From NCBI GenBank assembly GCA_023229505.1, contig JALNZD010000002.1, positions 120,118 through 184,117 on the forward strand: a DNA stretch of 64,000 nucleotides, written 5' to 3'. This document shows, piece by piece, positions 37,781 through 46,883 of the stretch (positions within the stretch are counted from its first letter, which is position 1; each line of letters opens with the position of its first letter). The translations under genes were made by a program, and so were the position numbers. Source of the stretch: Bacteroidales bacterium. GTDB taxonomy: Bacteria; Bacteroidota; Bacteroidia; Bacteroidales; JAGOPY01. Below the pieces are notes generated by a model. It saw only the letters and a program-made list of their open reading frames with translations, was not told the origin of the DNA and did no database searches.

Positions 37781-38195
37781 ATTATCTTTTGTGTCAAGGT
37801 ATAAAAACCTATTGAATTCAAAATTACACAATTGGTATACTTAATCCGCGGTCATCTGCAAAAATCCGCGGGAATGCGACGGATTTACGCGGATAATTTA
37901 ATTTCTAATGTGGTTTGCATCAATCGAAGCTTAAATGATCGTGAGTTAGCTGCACTGCTTATATATTGATATCACCCAACCGATTTTCTTTGTTCCCAAT
38001 CTCGAACCAATTCACTAAATTTGAAAATCAGAAAAGGACCTATTAACCTCAAACAGGATAATATGAAGCTAATCTCATTTTCATGGTTAAGATGGTGAAA
38101 TGAATGAGTTGACCGTAAATGATCAGTCTAATCCAAGCAGAACAGAGACCATAAAAAGCTGGAAATAATCAAATCTTATACTAGAATATTCAAAA
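37781..38195. other. 415-base intergenic region with dispersed repeat
   Basis: Divergent spacer between the carboxypeptidase-D-like gene and the GH43-like gene. It holds the second CGCGGAT-type repeat copy at about 37847-37900. The rest (37901-38195) is AT-rich, shows no ORF above a few dozen codons and no clear TAnnTTTG site, and must contain the promoters of both flanking genes. Confidence 0.6.
37847..37900 (+). repeat. dispersed intergenic repeat (CGCGGAT-type), copy 2
   Basis: CGCGGTCATCTGCAAAAATC followed by CGCGGGAATGCGACGG and ATTTACGCGGATAA. It matches the element before the GH94 gene in order and orientation, with drifted sequence. Confidence 0.55.
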
Positions 38196-39941
38196 ATGAA
38201 GAGACTCAAAAAATACCTTCTGACATGTCTGCTTCTGGTAATTGCATTGCACGCCGGGGCGCAGCAAAAGACCTGTTGTAATCCCGTAAACATCGACTAT
38301 GGTTACACACCGATCCCTAATTTCAGCGAATGGGGGAAGCACCGGGCAACAGCCGATCCGGTGATAGTCAATTACAAGGGTGACTATTTTTTGTTCTCGA
38401 CCAATCAATGGGGATATTGGTGGAGCAGCGATATGGTACAGTGGAATTTCGTTCCCAGGAAATTTCTGCGCCCCTGGAATGAAGGTTACGATGAACTTTG
38501 TGCCCCGGCCGTGGGAATCATCGGCGATACCATGCTGGTGTTCGGATCAACTTACACCAGCAGTTTTACGATCTGGATGAGTACCCATCCCAAAACAGAT
38601 GACTGGCATCCCCTGGTGGATTCCTTCGCTATAGGAGGTTGGGACCCGGCTTTCTTCACTGATGACGACGGCCGGTTTTATATGTACAATGGGAGCAGTA
38701 ACCAGTATCCGCTTTTTGGAGTCGAGCTTGACAGGAAAACCATGCAACCCCTGACAACCCGCAAAGAGATGTATATCCTTGAATCCTGGCGTTATGGCTG
38801 GCAACGTTTTGGGGAAAACATGGACGACACCTTCCTCGATCCGTTTATAGAAGGGGCCTGGATGACGAAAAACAATGGGAAATATTATCTCCAGTATGGC
38901 GCTCCCGGAACGGAATTCAGTGGTTATGCCGACGGTGTGATTATCGGGGACAGTCCCCTTGGACCATTCGTACCACAATCGATGCCCTTCAGCTGCAAAC
39001 CCGGTGGATTTGCCCGTGGTGCAGGACATGGGGCCACTTTTCAGGATAACTGGAGCAATTACTGGCATGTTTCAACCATTGCGATTTCCGTTAAAAACAA
39101 TTTTGAGAGGCGGATCGGCATCTGGCCTGCCGGTTTCGATGCTGATGGTGTGATGTATTGTAATACGGCCTTCGGGGATTATCCGGCTTATCTGCCAACC
39201 GGTGAAGCAGACCATCTGAAAAGCCGGTTTACAGGCTGGATGCTCCTGAATTACCAGAAACCGGTCGCCGTTTCTTCAACTTATGGCCAGTATGCTGCCA
39301 ACTTTGCCGTGGATGAAAGTATCAAAACATACTGGTCCGCTGCCACCAGCAATGAAAATGAGTGGATTCAGTCCGATCTGGGTGCCTTTTCCACCGTAAT
39401 GGCAATCCAAATCAATTATGCCGATCAGGATGCGGAATTTCTTGGCAAATCCCTGGGAGTGTATCATCAATATAAGATCTTTGAATCAGCCGATGGAAAA
39501 AAATGGAACCTGCTGGTCGACAAAAGCGGTAATAAAACCGATGTGCCACACGACTATGTGGAATTGGCCAAACCTGTCAAAACCCGTTACCTCAAACTGG
39601 TGAACATCCACATGCCCACCGGCAAATTTGCCATCAGTGGATTTCGTATCTTTGGCCATGGATCGGGAGAAAAACCGGAGACTGTCAAAGAATTTCTTGT
39701 TCTCCGAACCGAGAAAGACAAACGCAGTGCCTGGCTGAGATGGAGTCCGGTTGACAATGCCTATGGCTACAACATCTACATGGGAACCGAACCAGGTAAA
39801 TTGTACAATTCCATCATGGTTTACAGTGCCAACGAATACTGGCTCAAATCAATGGACAGGGAAAAAATGTATTACTTTACAATTGAAGCGATTAACGAAA
39901 ACGGGGTAAGTGTTACCACCCCAATCATAAAATCAGAATAA
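38196..39941 (+). CDS. GH43-like beta-propeller enzyme with F5/8-type C and Fn3 domains
   Basis: 581 aa. Signal peptide ends around LHAGAQ. The five-bladed propeller (about 30-340) shows GH43-type features: TADPVIVNYKGDYFLFSTN carrying the base Asp, GGWDPAFFTDDDGRFYMYNG, and FIEGAWMTKNNGKYYLQYGA carrying the acid Glu. Residues about 350-490 form a discoidin/F5/8 type C carbohydrate-binding domain (DESIKTYWSAATSNENEWIQ, then TRYLKLVNIHMPTGKFAISG). A short Fn3 domain ends the protein. GH43 enzymes typically act on arabinose, xylose or galactose side groups, so its place beside beta-1,2-glucan enzymes is unexpected. GH3 follows after 29 bases and is probably co-transcribed. Specificity is not assignable. 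Confidence 0.86.
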   Translation: MKRLKKYLLTCLLLVIALHAGAQQKTCCNPVNIDYGYTPIPNFSEWGKHRATADPVIVNYKGDYFLFSTNQWGYWWSSDMVQWNFVPRKFLRPWNEGYDELCAPAVGIIGDTMLVFGSTYTSSFTIWMSTHPKTDDWHPLVDSFAIGGWDPAFFTDDDGRFYMYNGSSNQYPLFGVELDRKTMQPLTTRKEMYILESWRYGWQRFGENMDDTFLDPFIEGAWMTKNNGKYYLQYGAPGTEFSGYADGVIIGDSPLGPFVPQSMPFSCKPGGFARGAGHGATFQDNWSNYWHVSTIAISVKNNFERRIGIWPAGFDADGVMYCNTAFGDYPAYLPTGEADHLKSRFTGWMLLNYQKPVAVSSTYGQYAANFAVDESIKTYWSAATSNENEWIQSDLGAFSTVMAIQINYADQDAEFLGKSLGVYHQYKIFESADGKKWNLLVDKSGNKTDVPHDYVELAKPVKTRYLKLVNIHMPTGKFAISGFRIFGHGSGEKPETVKEFLVLRTEKDKRSAWLRWSPVDNAYGYNIYMGTEPGKLYNSIMVYSANEYWLKSMDREKMYYFTIEAINENGVSVTTPIIKSE

Positions 39942-39970
39942 CCTGAATTAATCAATAAATTTACCATATC

Positions 39971-42268
39971 ATGAAATCTAAATTATTTTTTCTGACAGCC
40001 TTCATTGCGTTGAGCCTCCTGGTCGCATGTACCCAAAAAACAGAGGTTCCAGCCGACCAGAAGATGAACGTTTTTATTGATGAATTGATGAAAAAGATGA
40101 CCCTGCAGGAAAAGATCGGCCAGTTGAACCTGCCCGCTTCAGAGGATATTGTCACGGGCCAGGCTTCCAGTTCCGATATCGGGGAAAAAATCAAAGAGGG
40201 TAAAGTCGGTGGGCTATTGAACATCAGATCGGTTGAAAAGATTCGCGAGGTGCAAAAAGTAGCCGTTGAAGAAAGCCGCCTCAAGATCCCCCTCATTTTC
40301 GGGATGGACGTCATACACGGCTACAGGACCGTTTTTCCTATACCGCTTGGGTTAGCCAGCAGCTTTGACATGGCATTGATTGAGCAAAGTGCACGCATTG
40401 CCGCAGTGGAAGCCAGCGCCGACGGTATTTGCTGGAACTTCTCCCCGATGGTCGATATTGCCCGTGATCCCCGTTGGGGCCGGATTGCCGAAGGCGCAGG
40501 GGAGGATGCCTACCTTGGCTCCCGTGTTGCAGAAGCCTTCGTTCGAGGGTACCAGGGCGATGATCTGTCGAAAAACAATACCATCATGGCTTGTGTCAAG
40601 CACTTCGCATTATATGGCGCTGCTGAGGCCGGACGTGATTACAATACAACCGACATGAGCCGTATCCGGATGTACAATGAGTATCTTCCGCCTTATCATG
40701 CTGCCATTAAAGCCGGCGCAGGCAGCGTGATGACTTCATTCAATGAAATTGACGGGATTCCCGCCTCGGGAAACAAATGGCTTATGACGGACCTGTTGCG
40801 CGATCAATGGGGATTCAGCGGTTTTGTGGTAACCGATTACACCGCCATCAATGAAATGACCGTTCATGGCATGGGGGATCTGCAGACCGTTTCAGCCATG
40901 GCCTTAAGTGCCGGAATTGACATGGACATGGTTGGGGAAGGCTTCCTGACCACTTTGGAAAAGTCCCTGGAAGAAGGCAAAATTACCCGCGTCCAGATCG
41001 ATCAGGCCTGTCGTCGGATACTGGAGGCTAAATATAAACTCGGCCTGTTCGAAGATCCTTACCGGTATTGTGATTTGGACCGCGCCAAATCGGAAATTTT
41101 TACCGAAGAACACAACCGGGTTGCCCGCGAAATCGCTGCCCAGACTTTCGTATTGTTAAAAAACGAAAACCAGGTCTTGCCTCTGGAGAAAAAAGGGAAA
41201 ATTGCCCTGGTCGGACCCCTGGCCGACAATAAGTGGAATATGGCCGGGATGTGGAGCGTAGCTGTTGATCATACTCAATCTATTTCAGTGCTGCAGGGAT
41301 TTAAGGATGCTGTGGGAGACCAGGCTGAGATCATTTATACCATAGGAAGCAATATTGTGGATAATCCGGATCTGGATCGTTGGAGCAGTACTTGGGGAAA
41401 GCCACCCATTGATACCAGCCGCTCCCCTGAGGAATTGAGGGAAGAAGCTGTCTCGGTGGCTTCAACGTGCGATGTAGTGGTCGCCGTGATGGGCGAGGCC
41501 GCAGAAATGAGCGGTGAAAGCTCCAGCCGATCAGATATTTCTCTGCCAGGAAGCCAGAAAGAACTGCTGGAGGCGCTGCTGAAAACAGGAAAGCCGGTTG
41601 TCCTGGTGCTTTTCACCGGAAGGCCGCTGGCCATGAGCTGGGAACACGAAAATATTCCGGCCATTCTGAATGTCTGGTTTGGCGGCACCCAGTCCGGTAA
41701 CGCCATCGCGGATGTTATTTTCGGAAAGGTCAATCCTTCCGGCAAACTGCCTTCTACATTCCCCCAGAATGTCGGACAGGTTCCCATTTTCTACAACCAT
41801 AAAAATACCGGGCGGCCTCTTCCCGAAGGAGAGTGGTACCAAAAATACCGCTCCAATTACCTGGATGTAACCAACGAGCCCCTCTATCCCTTCGGATATG
41901 GATTGAGCTATACCCGGTTTACCTATGGGGACCTTGACCTGGATAAAACGCAACTAACCGGTAATCAGACATTGACGGCAAGCATCAGCCTCACCAATGC
42001 AGGCAAATATAATGGTGCCGAAGTGGTCCAGCTTTACATCCGCGACATGATAGGCAGCATCACCCGGCCGGTCAAAGAGCTTAAGGGTTTTCAAAAGGTG
42101 TTCCTGAAAGCCGGCGAAACCAAAACAATTACTTTCACCATAACCCCGGAAGATCTGAAATTCTACAACTATGACCTCAAATATGATTGGGAACCGGGTG
42201 ACTTCGTCATTATGGTGGGAGGTAATTCAAGGGATGTTAAGTCAGCCAATATCAACTGGGTGAAATGA
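39971..42268 (+). CDS. GH3 beta-glucosidase lipoprotein
   Basis: 765 aa. Lipobox LLVAC with Cys20. The GH3 N-terminal barrel includes IPLIFGMDVIHGYRTVFPIP, WNFSPMVDIARDPRWGRIAE and VKHFALYGAAEAGRDYNTTD, with nucleophile Asp289 in GFVVTDYTAINEM. The GH3 C-terminal sandwich (AAQTFVLLKNENQVLPLEKK, then GEAAEMSGESSSRSDISLPG) and the Fn3-like end (LKGFQKVFLKAGETKTITF) are complete, and length is normal for BglX-type enzymes. Anchored in the periplasm or at the surface, it would release glucose from oligosaccharide ends. In Bacteroides a GH3 acts on sophorose (beta-1,2), consistent with the context; broad beta-glucosidase activity is equally possible. Confidence 0.94.
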   Translation: MKSKLFFLTAFIALSLLVACTQKTEVPADQKMNVFIDELMKKMTLQEKIGQLNLPASEDIVTGQASSSDIGEKIKEGKVGGLLNIRSVEKIREVQKVAVEESRLKIPLIFGMDVIHGYRTVFPIPLGLASSFDMALIEQSARIAAVEASADGICWNFSPMVDIARDPRWGRIAEGAGEDAYLGSRVAEAFVRGYQGDDLSKNNTIMACVKHFALYGAAEAGRDYNTTDMSRIRMYNEYLPPYHAAIKAGAGSVMTSFNEIDGIPASGNKWLMTDLLRDQWGFSGFVVTDYTAINEMTVHGMGDLQTVSAMALSAGIDMDMVGEGFLTTLEKSLEEGKITRVQIDQACRRILEAKYKLGLFEDPYRYCDLDRAKSEIFTEEHNRVAREIAAQTFVLLKNENQVLPLEKKGKIALVGPLADNKWNMAGMWSVAVDHTQSISVLQGFKDAVGDQAEIIYTIGSNIVDNPDLDRWSSTWGKPPIDTSRSPEELREEAVSVASTCDVVVAVMGEAAEMSGESSSRSDISLPGSQKELLEALLKTGKPVVLVLFTGRPLAMSWEHENIPAILNVWFGGTQSGNAIADVIFGKVNPSGKLPSTFPQNVGQVPIFYNHKNTGRPLPEGEWYQKYRSNYLDVTNEPLYPFGYGLSYTRFTYGDLDLDKTQLTGNQTLTASISLTNAGKYNGAEVVQLYIRDMIGSITRPVKELKGFQKVFLKAGETKTITFTITPEDLKFYNYDLKYDWEPGDFVIMVGGNSRDVKSANINWVK

Positions 42269-42296
42269 TCCCAATTTATGGGTAACTTTACATTAT

Positions 42297-42324
42297 AGAA
42301 GACAGAAGTCAGAAGTCAGAAGAC
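42297..42324. repeat. 7-bp tandem repeat, four units
   Basis: Units AGAAGAC, AGAAGTC, AGAAGTC, AGAAGAC in the spacer between the GH3 gene and polA. Non-coding. It resembles the other short-period arrays of the window in size and position but not in sequence. Confidence 0.75.
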
Positions 42325-42412
42325 GACTAATGGCAACCTTATGACTATCTAATGAATATTTAATAAGCAAATTCCCGAACTTAAACCTTAAAACTTAAAC
42401 CTCAACACTTAC

Positions 42413-45208
42413 ATGGAATCCCGCCTCTTCCTCCTCGATGCTATGGCCCTGATCTACCGGGCCTACTTCGCCTTAAATAAAAATCCCAGGATCAATTCTA
42501 AAGGGTTGAATACCTCGGCAATATTAGGATTTGCCAATACGCTGTATGATATCCTGAAAAATGAAAAACCCAGGTATATCGGTGTGGCTTTCGACACCTT
42601 TGCCCCTACCCTGCGCGCCGTGGAATTCACCGCATACAAAGCCCACCGTGAAGCGATGCCGGAAGATATTGTCACCTCGCTGCCCTATATTCGCCGGCTG
42701 ATCGAGGGATTTAACATTCCTATACTTGAGAAGGAAGGCTATGAAGCCGATGATATCATCGGTACCCTGGCCATAAAAGCACAGCAAAAGGACTTCACAA
42801 CCTTTATGGTTACTTCCGATAAGGATTTCGGGCAGCTGGTCACCGATAAGATATTCATCTATAAACCCCCACGGTTGGGAAACCAGGCAGAGATACTCGG
42901 TGTGGAAGAGGTTTGCCGCCGTTACCAGATCGAACGTCCTGAACAGCTGATCGATATCCTGGGGCTTTGGGGCGATGCATCCGATAATATACCGGGTATA
43001 CCGGGCATCGGGGAGAAAAGAGCCATCGAATTTATTCAACAGTATGGCAGTGTGGAAAACCTGCTGGCAAATACGGATAAGCTGCAGGGTAAGATGAGGG
43101 AGAATGTCGAAGCTTTTGCCGAGCAGGGACTTCTCTCCAAGAAGCTGGCTACCATCATGCTGGATGTACCGGTGGAGTTCGAAGAAGACCGGCTGATCCT
43201 CGATAAGCCTCACACAGAATCCCTCAAAGAGCTTTTCGACGAACTTGAGTTTCGCACTTTTGCCAAAAGGGTTTTTACAGACATCTCGGTGCAGGAGCAT
43301 GATCAGGAAGCCGGGTCACAGACAGCACAACCGGCACGGCATGACCTGTTCAGCGCCCTCTCAACCGGGGAGAACGGGACTCCATCCCACGACAGAAACA
43401 CCGTGAGGGATTTAAAAGCTGATTATCACCTGGTAAATACCGCCGAACAGCGGATAGCATTGGTCGAACGCCTGAAGCAGGAAAAATCTTTCTGTTTTGA
43501 TACGGAAACCACCGGCCTGGATCCAAACAATGCCGAACTCGTCGGGATTTCTTTCGCATTCAAACCAAAGGAAGCCTTTTTTGTCATCATGCCTGAAAAT
43601 TACCAGTCAAGCCTTGAGATCGTCAGGCAGTTCAAACCTTTTTTCGAGGATAAAAGTATTTCTAAAACAGGCCAAAACCTGAAATATGATATCGCTATCC
43701 TGAAATGGTATGAGGTTGAAGTGAAAGGCAAGCTCTTCGATACTATGCTGGCACATTACCTGATCGAGCCCGATATGCGCCATAACATGGATTACCTCGC
43801 AGAAACTTATTTGAATTACAAAACCATCCACATCGATGAACTGATTGGCAAGAAGGGTAAAAATCAGCTTACCATGCGGTCGGTCATGCCCGATTTGATT
43901 GCTGAATATGCTTGCGAAGATGCCGATATTACCCTTCAGCTCAGGCATAAGTTTGATCCTTTGCTCGACCAGGGCGGATTGCGGAAGCTCTTTGATGAGA
44001 TCGAGATCCCGCTGGTCCCGGTCCTTGCTTCTATGGAAGCCGAAGGGGTGATGCTCGATACCGAAGCGCTGAAGGAATACTCCATCCAGTTGGGAAAAGA
44101 AGTCGTTGAAGTGGAGAAACAGATTTTCGATCTGGCCGGGCAGACGTTTAACATTTCCTCGCCCAAGCAGCTCGGTGAGATTTTGTTTGAGAAACTGCGG
44201 ATAACCGATAAGCCTTCCCGCACTGCAACCAAGCAATATTCAACCGGTGAGGAAATACTGGTGAAATTGCTTTACCGCCACCCGATCGTCCAGCTTATCC
44301 TTGATTACCGCTCCCTTACCAAGCTGAAATCGACCTATGTCGACACCCTCCCGGAACTGATCAGCCCGCGTGACCGAAGGATACACACTTCTTACAACCA
44401 GGCCGTGGCCGCTACAGGAAGGCTGAGTTCCAACAACCCGAACATGCAGAACATTCCGATCCGGACCGAAAGGGGCCGTGAGATCCGTAAAGCCTTTGTC
44501 CCTCGTAATAAGGACTATATAATGCTTTCAGCCGACTACTCGCAGATCGAATTGCGGATCATCGCCGAACTTAGTGAGGACACGAATATGCTGGAGGCAT
44601 TCCGGAACGGTATTGATATTCACACTGCTACGGCCGCCAAGGTCTATGGCCTGCCATTAAAAGAAGTTACTTCTGAAATGAGGAGGAACGCTAAAATGGT
44701 CAACTTCGGCATAATTTACGGCATTTCTGCCTTCGGGTTGTCTGAACGGCTTAACATACCCCGGCGGGAAGCTGCCGATATCATCGAGGCTTACTTCCGG
44801 CAATACCCGGGCATCAAACAATACATGGAAAAAACCATAGTCTTTGCCCGTGAACACGGTTACGTAGAAACCGTCAAGGGCCGGCGCCGCCACCTTCGTG
44901 ATATCAATTCGGGAAACGCCGTCGTGCGCGGTTTTGCCGAACGCAACGCCATCAACGCCCCGATTCAGGGTTCTTCCGCCGACATGATCAAGATCGCCAT
45001 GATCAGGATCTATGATGAATTCAATCACCTTAAGCTGAAAAGCAGGATGATCCTCCAGGTCCATGACGAATTGGTGTTCGATGTACACCGTTCAGAACTG
45101 GAAATAGTCAAGCCAATCATCCAGGACAACATGCAGCAGGCTATCCCGATGAGTGTGCCGATTTTGGTGGAGATGAATACAGGGGAGAATTGGCTGGAGG
45201 CCCATTGA
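42413..45208 (+). CDS. polA: DNA polymerase I
   Basis: 931 aa, all three domains. The 5' nuclease domain (1-290) has LFLLDAMALIYRAYFAL, YEADDIIGTLA and GDASDNIPGIPGIGEKRA. The 3'-5' proofreading exonuclease (about 340-520) looks active: FDTETTGLD, GQNLKYDIAIL and YACEDADITL retain the metal-binding acids. The polymerase domain has motif A LSADYSQIELRIIAELS, motif B RRNAKMVNFGIIYGISAFG (Phe at the ribose-discriminating position) and motif C LQVHDELVFDV. Role: Okazaki fragment maturation and repair. Its stop is immediately followed by an array of 8-bp repeats. Confidence 0.98.
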   Translation: MESRLFLLDAMALIYRAYFALNKNPRINSKGLNTSAILGFANTLYDILKNEKPRYIGVAFDTFAPTLRAVEFTAYKAHREAMPEDIVTSLPYIRRLIEGFNIPILEKEGYEADDIIGTLAIKAQQKDFTTFMVTSDKDFGQLVTDKIFIYKPPRLGNQAEILGVEEVCRRYQIERPEQLIDILGLWGDASDNIPGIPGIGEKRAIEFIQQYGSVENLLANTDKLQGKMRENVEAFAEQGLLSKKLATIMLDVPVEFEEDRLILDKPHTESLKELFDELEFRTFAKRVFTDISVQEHDQEAGSQTAQPARHDLFSALSTGENGTPSHDRNTVRDLKADYHLVNTAEQRIALVERLKQEKSFCFDTETTGLDPNNAELVGISFAFKPKEAFFVIMPENYQSSLEIVRQFKPFFEDKSISKTGQNLKYDIAILKWYEVEVKGKLFDTMLAHYLIEPDMRHNMDYLAETYLNYKTIHIDELIGKKGKNQLTMRSVMPDLIAEYACEDADITLQLRHKFDPLLDQGGLRKLFDEIEIPLVPVLASMEAEGVMLDTEALKEYSIQLGKEVVEVEKQIFDLAGQTFNISSPKQLGEILFEKLRITDKPSRTATKQYSTGEEILVKLLYRHPIVQLILDYRSLTKLKSTYVDTLPELISPRDRRIHTSYNQAVAATGRLSSNNPNMQNIPIRTERGREIRKAFVPRNKDYIMLSADYSQIELRIIAELSEDTNMLEAFRNGIDIHTATAAKVYGLPLKEVTSEMRRNAKMVNFGIIYGISAFGLSERLNIPRREAADIIEAYFRQYPGIKQYMEKTIVFAREHGYVETVKGRRRHLRDINSGNAVVRGFAERNAINAPIQGSSADMIKIAMIRIYDEFNHLKLKSRMILQVHDELVFDVHRSELEIVKPIIQDNMQQAIPMSVPILVEMNTGENWLEAH

Positions 45209-45209
45209 G

Positions 45210-45273
45210 GGCATGGAGGCATGGGGGCATGGGGGCATGGAGGCATGGAGGCATGGAAGCATGGAAGCATGGA
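45210..45273. repeat. 8-bp tandem repeat array, eight units, left of the four-helix-bundle gene
   Basis: Eight octamers of GGCATGGA type (variants GGCATGGG and AGCATGGA), beginning one base after the polA stop. The reverse-complement unit recurs as a shorter array at 45713-45744 on the other side of the small gene at 45281-45643, making an inverted pair of arrays. Confidence 0.9.
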
Positions 45274-45280
45274 ACTTCAA

Positions 45281-45643
45281 TTAATTTGTTATAAGACGTT
45301 TTCTGAAGTAGTAAATTTTTGCACTCAGGTTTTTAAATAAAATTAGCATTTTGTCCATATAATCCTGGCTAATAATTCCATACTCATGAAGAAGTATGAT
45401 AATATTTGCACATTCAAAGGTTGATCGTCTGGCTATATTCAGATAATTGGCAAAGTCTTTTTTAGTTGCTGATCCTGATCCTTCAGCAATATTGTTAGAG
45501 ATGCTGAGAGAAGCCCTTAACAATTGATCTGATAGAGAATAATAATTATCCCTTCGCAGTTTTTCTGCTAGAACAAAACACTCCCTGGAAACAGGTACAG
45601 ATTCTTTCCAGATTTCTAAATCCTGAAATCTAAAACTCACCAT
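45281..45643 (-). CDS. four-helix-bundle protein (23S rRNA intervening-sequence / bAvd-like family)
   Basis: 120 aa. Family features include FQDLEIWKESVPVSRECFVL at the start, then LSDQLLRASLSISNNIAEGS, KDFANYLNIARRSTFECANI and LFKNLSAKIYYFRKRL. This family is encoded in intervening sequences of 23S rRNA genes and is related to the Avd accessory proteins of diversity-generating retroelements; its own function is unknown. No reverse transcriptase or variable repeat is visible nearby. The gene stands alone between polA and the ROK kinase gene, and inverted arrays of an octamer flank it on both sides, which suggests arrival as a small mobile unit. Confidence 0.9.
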   Translation of the reverse strand: MVSFRFQDLEIWKESVPVSRECFVLAEKLRRDNYYSLSDQLLRASLSISNNIAEGSGSATKKDFANYLNIARRSTFECANIIILLHEYGIISQDYMDKMLILFKNLSAKIYYFRKRLITN

Positions 45644-45712
45644 TTTTTCTATATTTATCCTGAAAAAATTAAAATATACCCGGTATTATTAAAATTATAT
45701 TTTCCCCTAATT

Positions 45713-45744
45713 TTCCACGCTTCCATGCTCCCATGCCCCCATGC
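45713..45744. repeat. 8-bp tandem repeat array, four units, right of the four-helix-bundle gene
   Basis: Units TTCCACGC, TTCCATGC, TCCCATGC and CCCCATGC. In reverse complement they are the same octamer (GCATGGRR) as the array at 45210-45273, so the two arrays form an imperfect inverted repeat bracketing the four-helix-bundle gene. The array ends about 26 bases before the ROK start codon. Confidence 0.85.
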
Positions 45745-45770
45745 TTTTATTTTTTTCATATTTTTACTTC

Positions 45771-46883
45771 ATGAACCTACAAAAAGACCATCGAATTGTG
45801 ATGACGCTGGACGCCGGCGGGACGAATTTCGTTTTCAACGCCGTCCGTGGGGGGGAAGAATTGTTTGAGCCTCACCGGATCAAAGCTAAAGGAAACACCC
45901 TCGAAGAGGTGCTGAATAAGATCATCAGCGGGTTTAGCAGCGTTAAAGGGGCGCTGGATGAAAAACCGGTAGCCATCAGTTTCTGCTTCCCCGGTCCGGC
46001 CGACTATCCGCGCGGCATCATCGGTGACCTTGAAAACCTGCCGACCTTCCGTGGCGGTGTTGCATTGAAAGATATGCTGGAAGAAAAATTCGGCATTCCG
46101 GTATTCATCAATAATGATGGTGACCTTTTTGCCTATGGCGAAGCAATCGGCGGGATACTCCCGGAAATTAACGCCAGGCTTGAAACCGCCGGAAACCCAA
46201 AGAGATACCACAACCTTTTCGGGGTCACGTTCGGTACCGGTTTCGGGGGAGGCATCGTCAGCAACGGGCAGTTGTTCATTGGCGATAACTCGGCCGGCGG
46301 CGAGGTGAACCGCATGCGCAACAAGCTTTACCCGGCGACCAGCGCGGAAGACAGTACTGCCATCCGTGGCGTCCGACGTGTTTACGCGCGTGAAGCCGGG
46401 ATTCCTTTCGATGAAGCCCCAAATCCAAAGGAAATCCAGGATATGGTCCTGGGAACCCTTGATGGGAATCGTAAAGCTGCCTTGAAAGCATGGGAAGAAA
46501 TGGCCATCGTTGCCGGCGACACCCTTGCCAATGCTATCACTCTCATCGACGGTATTATAGTCATTGGTGGCGGGCTGGCCGGGGCTTACCAGGTATTCCT
46601 GCAACAATTGGTGGATGAAATGAATGCGAATTTTCACTCGATCGATGGGCATAACCTTCCGCGCCTTGAAATTACAGTACTGAACCTGGAAAATCCGCTG
46701 GAAATGGCTAAATTCCTTGAAAACCAGTCGCGGGAAATAAAAGTTCCTTTAAGCAAGCGGGTTGTCAATTATAATCCAAGCCGTTACATCGGCGTCGGCG
46801 TAACTAAGTTGGGCACTTCCCGGGCTGTCTCCATCGGATCGTACGCTTATGCCCTGACGAAACTGGAAAAATCATATCAATGA
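45771..46883 (+). CDS. ROK-family sugar kinase (glucokinase-like)
   Basis: 370 aa from ATG 45771 (MNLQKDHRIVMTLDAGGTNF); an ATG ten codons upstream would overlap the repeat array and add a hydrophobic leader. The ATP-binding phosphate-1 motif DAGGTNFVFNAV opens the protein. Further ROK features are PVAISFCFPGPADYPRGIIG, VFINNDGDLFAYGEAIGGIL (catalytic Asp in NDGD), GVTFGTGFGGGIVSNGQLF and IIVIGGGLAGAYQVF. ROK kinases phosphorylate glucose or related sugars, or act as regulators; no DNA-binding domain is present, so it is a kinase. It could process glucose released by the nearby locus. The next gene overlaps it by four bases (ATGA). Confidence 0.92.
   Translation: MNLQKDHRIVMTLDAGGTNFVFNAVRGGEELFEPHRIKAKGNTLEEVLNKIISGFSSVKGALDEKPVAISFCFPGPADYPRGIIGDLENLPTFRGGVALKDMLEEKFGIPVFINNDGDLFAYGEAIGGILPEINARLETAGNPKRYHNLFGVTFGTGFGGGIVSNGQLFIGDNSAGGEVNRMRNKLYPATSAEDSTAIRGVRRVYAREAGIPFDEAPNPKEIQDMVLGTLDGNRKAALKAWEEMAIVAGDTLANAITLIDGIIVIGGGLAGAYQVFLQQLVDEMNANFHSIDGHNLPRLEITVLNLENPLEMAKFLENQSREIKVPLSKRVVNYNPSRYIGVGVTKLGTSRAVSIGSYAYALTKLEKSYQ

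Noticed and set aside
37781..37831. Extended start of the carboxypeptidase-D-like protein at 37831
   Set aside because: The leader is not signal-like, whereas ATG 37780 gives a clean signal peptide.
45281..45643. Diversity-generating retroelement
   Set aside because: The four-helix-bundle protein is related to Avd, but no reverse transcriptase or template/variable repeat pair is seen nearby.
45210..45744. Octamer arrays as a CRISPR array
   Set aside because: Units are 8 bp and contiguous, with no spacers and no cas genes.
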